From the NCBI RefSeq assembly GCF_011745365.1, contig NW_024468909.1, positions 372,001 through 436,000 on the forward strand: DNA of 64,000 nucleotides, written 5' to 3'. Shown one piece after another: positions 57,357-64,000 of this stretch; positions within the stretch are counted from its first letter, which is position 1, and each line of letters opens with the position of its first letter. Source of the DNA: Cryphonectria parasitica EP155. Lineage: Eukaryota > Ascomycota > Sordariomycetes > Diaporthales > Cryphonectriaceae. The notes under the pieces are model-generated. The model saw nothing but the letters and a program-made list of their open reading frames with translations, ran no database searches and had not been told where the DNA came from. Made by a program: the position numbers and the translations under genes.

Positions 57357-59258
57357 TTACGAGTCAGCCTTGAAAGAGGCATCCTTGTTAAAATAGTGGC
57401 TAATGTCGTTATCGGCACCGCACTGCTGGCACTTGTGAACAACCCGAGAAGAGTTCAGCCCGGAGCTGGACAGGCCACCCGACGGAAAAGTTCCCGGCAT
57501 GGTAGACGACGTCTTGTGCTCAGGCTGGAAGCCTCCCGTGCCAGTGTAGGCGCTGCTGTTGTTGCCCTGACCAAGAGCCCGGTCGGCAATCTCCTCAGAC
57601 TTGTCTGAGCGAGGGTTTTGGTCGTGCTCCTTGCCCTGACCGTAGTAGGCTGCTGTGCCGCCTGCGAGACCTGCGCCGCCGAGAGCAGCAGCAGCAGCAG
57701 CGGCACCATTGTTGTTGTTGTTGCTGGTGCCGCCGTACCTAGAAGTGTCGTCAACGCCACCCGCAGCAGCCGAGCTGGGCGACTGCCTGTTCCACGCCTG
57801 CTGCGCAGCCACCTGGGCAGGCTGAGACGCCGTCGTGGTCGTGGTCGTCGAGGTGGGCTTCTCGTCGTCCTTGCGGTGGCGATACTTCTCCTCCGCGGCA
57901 ACGGCTCCAGCACCGGCGCCAACACCCGCCGCAGCGTACAGGGCTTGTCTGTCGCGATCATCGCCAGACTTGGGCGCTCCATACCCACTGCCGACAGTCT
58001 GCTGCTGCTGCTGGTGAGTCAGACCGCTGGTGGGGGTCTGGGGCCCGACGGTTGTGGCGTTGGTGGAAGAGCCCAAGGGAGGAGCAGCCCCGGCCTCGCG
58101 AGGGACCTTTTGTGTGTAAGGATCCTCAGAACTTCCTGCGCCGACGACGGTGTTGTGAACACCACCGCTGGTTGTGGGCCCCGTCTGGCCGGTCTGCTGT
58201 GTTGGGTACGAACCAGTCGTGGTGGCGAGCGGGTCCTCGCGGCCGTACTTGCTGGTGTTGTTGTTGTAATCATCGTTGTTGTGCTTCTTGTTGGCGTAGT
58301 AGCCTGCTCCGGCAAGACCTGCGGCACCTGCACCGGCGGCGAGGAGCTCCTCGTCTCTGCGGCGATCGTTCTTGTCGTCTCCAAGACCAGTCGAGCTGGT
58401 CTTTGTCGGGTCGCGCTGTGTCGAGGTAGGATTGGTGGTGGTCGTGGTGGTGTTGGTAGTGTTGGTGGTGTTGGTGTAGCGGTCGTCTGGGCGGGTCTTG
58501 TCCTCGTTGTGCTTCTTGGACGCATAGTATCCCGCGCCAGCCAGACCAGCCGCGCCCGCACCACCTGCAAGGAGCTCCTCCTCCTTCCTCCGCCGGCTCT
58601 GCTCGTCGTCAACGCCAGCAGTCTTGTTGTCCTGCAGCGGGAAGCTCCGCCCACTCTGGTTGCCATAGTTGCTCTGGTCCTCTAGAGTGCTGCGTCCGGT
58701 GTGGGTTGGGTCGCTGGCGAAAGCACCACCAGATGTTGTGTTGGAGTCCTGCAGATGCTTCTCGTCGTCCTTGTTGTTGTATTTAGACGCAAGGTACGCC
58801 GCACCTGCACCGGCGCCAGCACCTGCAGCGAGATCACGCTTATTGTTGTCATTATAGTCGCCTTGACCTTGCGTGGTCTGGGTTGTGCGGTCCGGAAGAG
58901 ACTGCTGCGTTGAGCCGGTGTTGTCGTAGTTGGACTGCGCATTCTGGTCCCTGGACGCCAGGGAACCCGCCCCAGCTCCTGTCCCAAGAGCACCAGCAGC
59001 GAGGCCAGTATCCCGCCCGTGGTTGTGAGTATTGTCGTGGGTGATGGTTGTGGCACCGTCCTGGTGCCCTTCGCCCTCGCGTGGCAGATCTCCCCAGTAA
59101 GGATAGTTGCCAGCAGCACTGGTGGCCTTCTTGGCGTCGATCTCAGGGTCGTGCTTCTCACCGGTCTTGGTGTGGCTCGCATCAGAGGTCTTGGACTTGT
59201 CTGCGTCGTGGTGGTGACCCGTGAGGGTATCCTTGATCTTCTCTCCTATGCCGCTCAT
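57357..59258 (-). CDS. Disordered Gly/Ala-zipper repeat protein with C-terminal CxxC segment
   Basis: Single exon, 633 residues, starting MSGIGEKIKDTLTGHHHDADKS. Almost the whole chain is hydrophilic (Asn, Thr, Asp, Gly, Gln). It is punctuated by six short apolar modules built from Gly and Ala, e.g. DLAAGAGAGAGAAYLASKY, ELLAGGAGAAGLAGAGYYAS and ELLAAGAGAAGLAGAGYYAN, each followed by Lys/His and then Asp/Glu. The modules show GxxxG spacing and could associate as glycine zippers or touch membranes. Other features are a conserved-looking YPYWGDLPREGEG near residue 55 and a C-terminal HKCQQCGADNDISHYF that could bind a metal. Proteins of this style are common in filamentous fungi as stress- or development-associated hydrophilins, but I recognise no named family. 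The modules with GAGAAGLAGAGYY are near-exact internal duplicates. Coding is certain from frame length and amino-acid pattern; function is unknown. Confidence 0.75.
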   Translation of the reverse strand: MSGIGEKIKDTLTGHHHDADKSKTSDASHTKTGEKHDPEIDAKKATSAAGNYPYWGDLPREGEGHQDGATTITHDNTHNHGRDTGLAAGALGTGAGAGSLASRDQNAQSNYDNTGSTQQSLPDRTTQTTQGQGDYNDNNKRDLAAGAGAGAGAAYLASKYNNKDDEKHLQDSNTTSGGAFASDPTHTGRSTLEDQSNYGNQSGRSFPLQDNKTAGVDDEQSRRRKEEELLAGGAGAAGLAGAGYYASKKHNEDKTRPDDRYTNTTNTTNTTTTTTNPTSTQRDPTKTSSTGLGDDKNDRRRDEELLAAGAGAAGLAGAGYYANKKHNNDDYNNNTSKYGREDPLATTTGSYPTQQTGQTGPTTSGGVHNTVVGAGSSEDPYTQKVPREAGAAPPLGSSTNATTVGPQTPTSGLTHQQQQQTVGSGYGAPKSGDDRDRQALYAAAGVGAGAGAVAAEEKYRHRKDDEKPTSTTTTTTASQPAQVAAQQAWNRQSPSSAAAGGVDDTSRYGGTSNNNNNGAAAAAAALGGAGLAGGTAAYYGQGKEHDQNPRSDKSEEIADRALGQGNNSSAYTGTGGFQPEHKTSSTMPGTFPSGGLSSSGLNSSRVVHKCQQCGADNDISHYFNKDASFKADS

Positions 59259-60875
59259 ATTGATGTGCTAAAGATGTATGAGTTGTTTGAAATGGATGAA
59301 ATAGGTGTTGACTTTTGTGTCTGTGCCAGAGAAAGTTATAACTATAGTTAAACAGCCCTGGATCTCAAAAGTAATTATGCTTGAAGGATACAGCAGCCTT
59401 TTTAATCTAGCAATTTCAGTAGGGCACAGCATACATCTTCATACGGACGAAACAGCATCCAAGGCTTGTGACATCACACCCACATCACTGGATCACAACT
59501 CGATAGTCCCCCAACCCAGCCCAGCTCTTGTGCCCCTCAGAGCCCGCCCGCCCTTTGACATTGAGCAAAACGCAAGCCATCTTTTCCAGATGAGCTCATG
59601 TGAACCACTTTTCCCCAGCGCTAAATCCCACTTTCTCATAGTGTCCACGATCCCCCAAGACGCGTAAAGGCATGATGTCTTGCTTGAAGGGGGGGGGGGC
59701 TGTTGGGGCTGGCAGGCAGTGGCCCCGAGGAATGAGAAACAGTAAACAGAATCGATGACGCTTGGCGCAAGCCGCTTTAACAAAGAACCACTAGTGAAAG
59801 AGGGCTCGGGACTAAAAAATGCTCCTTAGTTTTAGTTCGTGTGCGGATTTGTCCACTTTTTTTTTTTTATAAGTCTTGTCCCCATTCTGTGGAAGGGACT
59901 AACTATTGGTTAGCGTTTGTAAGTGATGTAAGAGGAGGGGAAAGAAGCGTGATGGATCTCCAAACATTGGTGACTAAACTGACGACGTATCGCATTTCTG
60001 TCTGCTTCTCGGACTGTAAGAAAACCTGCTTTGGGAAGAACTGCTTGTTTGGCGCCATGTTCGGCACTGGTTGCGGTTTTGTTTAGGTGTGTTCAGCTTG
60101 TCGGGCATGGATGCTACCTGGTGAGGTTAGGATCGTCAGCCTTGTTCAGCTGAGTGGGCTGTCCCGTTTCGAGACAAGCGGTTGCAACAGTTCCTCGTGA
60201 TACGTTGATAGATCATGAAGTAGAAGAAAATTATGTCATCGCACTGTAAGTCAGTCTTCCTTGTCTGGCGTTCTGTTTTGTGACGAGCAGGACAGTGTGT
60301 ATTAATTCAATTGCCTCTGCGTGCAGACTGGACTGAACTGGTCAGGAGGCGTCATTATTGAATGGATTCTGGCTGACACGCCATCAACATACTAGTGCAT
60401 TGTTCGTAGCTTGGTTCATAGTTGAGGTGATTGATGTCCAGGTCTCAACCTCCACTGGAGAAACTGATCGTCGTTTGGAGGAGGCGCAAGTTCTGCAACA
60501 TCACGTCAAGAAGGGCTGTGTCAGTCAGTAATGCTTTGTACAAATTGAGGGTCTGCGCCATTCATGGGTAAGCAAGGAGAAGGACACAATTTAGAAGTTA
60601 ACTACTTAATATTTACATACACCTTGCTGTTCTTCCTGTCCAGGGCCACCCAAAGTGGGCCCAATTTTTCAAATCTACAAGCTGAGTGAAGAGTTATGGC
60701 AATATTGTTTGCAGTGGGTTCACAATCCATTTCTACTTTTCTGTTTAATAGTATGGATTGTTGGCATCATGCATGCCATAATCAGTTGGCTTTGTGAAAT
60801 ACCCATAGCCTTCTCAGCAAAATCAGAACGTTGTCAATCTTGAGGTTACATGAAAACCACCATTCTATCCTCCAC
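59259..60875. other. Intergenic region, promoter of the disordered repeat protein
   Basis: Contains G and T homopolymers (about 59688-59698 and 59859-59869). No supported coding sequence. Confidence 0.6.
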
Positions 60876-61232
60876 CTACTGTCCACCATCATTTCCAGAT
60901 ATCTTCTCCTCTTTCTTAGGCGGAAACTTCAAATCCCCTCTAGCATCGGGCCCCCATCCTCCGAACCCATTAGTCGCAGCCATCCCACCAAACCCAGTCA
61001 CAGGCCCAGCCGTGATATCTCCAGCATTCCTATGACCGCCGACGCCCGGGCGGTCCGTAGACCACTCGCCCAACTCTTCTCTTGTCATGCCAGTGTACTT
61101 CTTGAGATCCTCGTCTGAGATTGTCTTGTTGTTTCCGCGCTTGGCGTCCACGTAACGACGGTAGAGAGATTTCTTCGGGGCTGTTGAGTCCTGACTACCA
61201 GGCGCGTGATCATTAGATGGTTGGGATTCCAT
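60876..61232 (-). CDS. Small hydrophilic protein of unknown function (118 aa)
   Basis: Single-exon frame starting MESQPSNDHAPGSQDS. In-frame codons continue 18 residues further upstream, but the chosen Met begins the charged, protein-like part. The centre has KSLYRRYVDAKRGNNKTISDEDLKKYTG and TREELGEWSTDRPGVGGHRN, followed by repeated Gly-rich turns (AGPVTGFGGMAATNGFGGWGPDA) and the Lys-rich end FPPKKEEK. No membrane segment or signal peptide. Similar short proteins with a GFGGWGP-type motif seem familiar from other ascomycetes, but I cannot name a family. The balanced composition, alternating charge and lack of low complexity support it being a real gene. Confidence 0.6.
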   Translation of the reverse strand: MESQPSNDHAPGSQDSTAPKKSLYRRYVDAKRGNNKTISDEDLKKYTGMTREELGEWSTDRPGVGGHRNAGDITAGPVTGFGGMAATNGFGGWGPDARGDLKFPPKKEEKISGNDGGQ

Positions 61233-62197
61233 GATGTTGTCTTTGTTTGTTTCTAGTTGATTCGGTAATGATATTAGGTTGTTCAACCGATGCAGAAGAA
61301 GCCACAGGTAAGAGATCCAATTTGCTGACCTCTAAATAATGGATGGGGTCGTGGAGGTCTTTATAAGTTTTCAATGCAGATGACTAGCTTGGCAGTCAGG
61401 TCACGCGTGATGATCATTGTGGCTATGATTACGGGAAGGATTCTACAGCCTCGCTCAGCAGCGCTCAAAAGTCCGCGGGAACCCCAGGATGACAAAGCGC
61501 GAGGAGGTCAGAGTATGGCATGCGCTAGTCAAGACTGTATAGTGGGCAACTTCTTGTCACTTTGGCATTGCACATGTCTCACCATATTAGTATGCTACCC
61601 GTGGTACTTTCTTATTAGTTGTGAACTAGTGTTGTGCTTCGAACAATCTGAGGTGTAATTACTGATGACTGTAAACTACGTGGTTCTGATATTACGAACT
61701 AAGAGATCTTGTCTTGGAATCTCTCAAGCCAATTTCCCTTGTCCAAGCAGCGGCCTCATGTCCGTCCAGTTATATACGTTGGACTCATCTAGCTCATTAC
61801 ACCAGCTCGCTCAGTTCACCATGAAATGGTCCAATCTAGAAAATGAGTCTCTAAAATCGTGAAGAACCTATGTAGAGACATATCACAATTCACCACGGAG
61901 TTCTCGTTCCCAGGGCACATGATCGATCGGGGTGATTACTTAATGCTGCTACCGCACGCATAGGTAGCAGCAGACTTGAGTACTTTTGACAGCGAATGGA
62001 ACCAAATGATCCTCTCTTTAACCTAGGTGGAAGCTATGCTATCAACTTGCGTACAGCCTGAGCTCCCATCTCCTTCGCTGTAGAGTACGAATACGACAAG
62101 ACATTGTTGTGCATGAAATGTGCCGCGTGACCACATTCTGATTTCAAAATCTTATCCACTCATACGCTCGCTCGTAGCACATGCCTTCTGCGTTTAT
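61233..62197. other. Intergenic region before the right-end receptor gene
   Basis: Noticeably AT-richer than the left part of the window. A plus-strand 94-codon frame (61374-61658) has no recognisable feature. No supported gene. Confidence 0.55.
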
Positions 62198-64000
62198 CTA
62201 AACGCTTTCTTGACTTATAGGCATCTCGCGTAACAAAACGTTCTTGTCAGACTCGACTCGCCAGTAGCTTGTCGATTGGTGGATGTTTGTCATCATTCTG
62301 ATTCCTTGGGCCTCTGGAATATCAGCACTCCTGCTATAAGTCGTAGAGTAGCTCGTGCCTTCTGAGTAGGGCTTGCTGCTACTCATACGCTCCGGAGCAT
62401 TTGCATATCCCGAATCAAATCTCTTTGCTGTCTCGCTCTTAGTGCGGACGTAGTCGGTGAAGGGCCGGAAGAGCATAGGCATGCTAGGCATGCAGGAGCA
62501 AATTACCCCAAGCTGGATCTCGATACAGCAGAGCCTAAGCATAGGCATGTTATCATCTGTAATCAGGTTAGTTGTAACTCTCCTTGAAGATTCTTATAAC
62601 TTACATGTAGGGTTGGTAGTGCGTGTAAACATTCCAACATAAGCGAGTTTTGCACTGCCAACACCAATAGCTCTGCAGATGTTAGCTTGCTTGCTTATAA
62701 TTTGGCTCTGCCGATATAGTAATTCGATTCCCGGAATGCGATAGCAGGTCTGAAGAACAGCAGGCGTGTACTTACGCAAGACCAGTCGTAAACATTATGG
62801 CTATAAGCAGCTTTTTCTTTACAGGCAGCTGAAGTTTGGCTATGATAGGTAGGGGAATCGCGATTATCCAAAAGTCGAAAGCTATAAGCAGAGTAAAAGC
62901 TGCCCATACAAAATCGAACATATCGATGCAATGTCCGGCTTGCATATCATATATGCGGTTCCAGTAATACCTGACAGGGATGCACTGAAATGTGAATACC
63001 ATACTATGAGATTTGGTTAATGAATACGAAGACTCATGATATCATCTAATGATTAATCATTCGATAGGCTGGTGGAACATGTACATAGATTGGATTGCGT
63101 GCACCGCACCCAGTGTCTTATTGGGGGGATTTGAAAAATCAACTTTTGATGCAACTTTGACCATGAAGAAATACTCACAAGAAGGCAAATGATAATCCAA
63201 TATTGATAATTTGCGTGATGCGAATCTTGAGACGATGCTCCGGAGTGGAAAAGACTCGTGAGTAAAATAGTACAATCGACACCCGTATAGCAAGTCGAGC
63301 GACTAGATAAACAAGCGATACAATATAGTAATACTATTAAAAAAAAGTGAATACGGATTAGTTCTATATTCAAGTAATGATGGAAGAATTACAGTCAATA
63401 TATGGTTAACTAGAAAATGGGTTTCACTTACTTTCAAGAATGCCACAATCTTCCCTGGGGTTACTGCCCAGATATCATGACCAAATCCATTGAACTCCAC
63501 TATAAAATCAAATTTATCAGTACTTGGCAGCCATGAAGTGAAAGAGGATTGTGTCGCATACTAGGACCAGCAACTATCGTATAAGCTGCAACTACAGTTG
63601 CAGCAGCAAGGATATTCATGTAATCATCCCACCCTGCATGAAATAATATTTTAGCATGCAATTTTTAAAAAGTGTGTATGAGGAACATCAATGCACAGTA
63701 GTGCTGAACTTGAATAAAATGTTTGAGAAAGATGCAAACATGATGAGGGAGAGGGGCAGAGGTCCGAGGTTACTGCTCACAGAAGGCCATCTTAAGAGTA
63801 ATGCGAGCTAAGCATCGCAGCCCAACAACAAATATCATGAATCCGAGAAGCACTGTACTGGGAAAGAACCAAGAGTCGTCATAACGAGGCTCAACACCAC
63901 AGATAGTATTGGTGATGTTTTGCGTAGCTGTATCAGGCACCCAAGACAGTTAATTCAGCTTGAAGATAAATAACAGGTCACCTATTATAGTAATCTGGAA
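62198..64000 (-). CDS. PTH11/SAT4-like seven-helix receptor-type membrane protein, N-terminus outside window
   Basis: Eight exons in coding order: >64000..63982, 63927..63781, 63633..63562, 63499..63432, 63333..63179, 63003..62776, 62672..62605, 62556..62198, about 371 residues visible. All introns are GT-AG and phases agree. The translation includes NITNTICGVEPRYDDSWFF, MIFVVGLRCLARITLKMAF joined to WDDYMNILAAATVVAAY, FNGFGHDIWAVTP, VARLAIRVSIVLFYSRVF, FQCIPVRYYWNRI with HCIDMFDFVWAAF, FDFWIIAIPLPIIAKL and MLRLCCIEIQLGVICSCMPSMPML. This is the complete SAT4/fungal-rhodopsin order (PF20684). The upstream Cys-containing segment resembles the loop before the first helix of PTH11-like receptors, which in plant pathogens sense host surfaces. 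It is AT-rich and cut by many 48-176 bp introns, unlike the other genes here. Function inferred from family only. Confidence 0.75.

Noticed and set aside
57618..58685. 355-codon plus-strand frame opposite the disordered repeat protein
   Set aside because: Antisense shadow made of Val/Leu/Arg repeats that mirror the Asn/Thr/Gly repeats of the real gene.

Overview
The window is nuclear DNA of a filamentous ascomycete (Pezizomycotina, most likely a Sordariomycete). The reasons are short GT-AG introns with CTAAC-like branch sites inside GC-rich coding exons, the C-terminal part of a Zn-cluster-type transcription factor, SAT4/PTH11-type seven-helix proteins, an ERG24 sterol reductase, secreted glycoside hydrolases with signal peptides, and many microsatellites and homopolymer runs between genes. 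All gene models below were built by reading frames and splice sites by eye.

Layout. 1-2.4 kb (+): 3' part of a fungal transcription factor. 5.3-8.4 kb (+): secreted GH3 beta-glucosidase. 10.5-12.6 kb (+): secreted (alpha/alpha)6 glycosidase of the GH63/MGH1-like type with a C-terminal galactose-binding-like module. 12.9-14.2 kb (-): MRL1-type mannose-6-phosphate-receptor homologue. 15.3-16.9 kb (-): ERG24 sterol C-14 reductase. 17.6-19.2 kb (-): SAT4-family membrane protein. 21.0-22.1 kb (-): GH128 endo-beta-1,3-glucanase with a likely GPI signal. 22.9-25.4 kb (-): second GH3 beta-glucosidase. 25.5-32.0 kb: a 6.5-kb stretch with no gene I can support. 32.0-34.8 kb (+): F-box/WD40 protein. 36.2-38.1 kb (+): mitochondrial PP2C phosphatase. 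38.8-39.0 kb: a 220-bp solo LTR flanked by a 5-bp target-site duplication. 43.4-46.0 kb (+): an unrecognised, probably nuclear protein with a tandem array of SUMO-acceptor-like sites and SIM-like repeats. 46.5-47.7 kb (-): Ap4A phosphorylase. 48.1-49.2 kb (-): FIT/SCS3 lipid-droplet protein. 50.3-52.6 kb (-): GH55 exo-beta-1,3-glucanase. 57.4-59.3 kb (-): disordered protein with six Gly/Ala-zipper modules. 60.9-61.2 kb (-): small conserved-looking protein. 62.2-64.0 kb (-): PTH11/SAT4-like receptor running off the right edge.

Functionally, five secreted carbohydrate-active enzymes lie within about 47 kb. Four of them (GH55, GH128 and two GH3) could together take beta-1,3-glucan to glucose: GH128 cuts internally, GH55 acts from the chain end, and GH3 splits short oligomers. 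The other genes are housekeeping (sterol synthesis, vacuolar sorting, dinucleotide turnover, lipid-droplet formation, SCF ubiquitin ligase, mitochondrial phosphatase) or lineage-variable. The most unusual locus is at 43.4-46.0 kb. A 13-residue unit is repeated five times so that four psi-K-x-E SUMOylation consensus sites fall at the unit joins, and the same protein ends in two copies of a 14-residue acidic unit carrying a SUMO-interaction-like motif.
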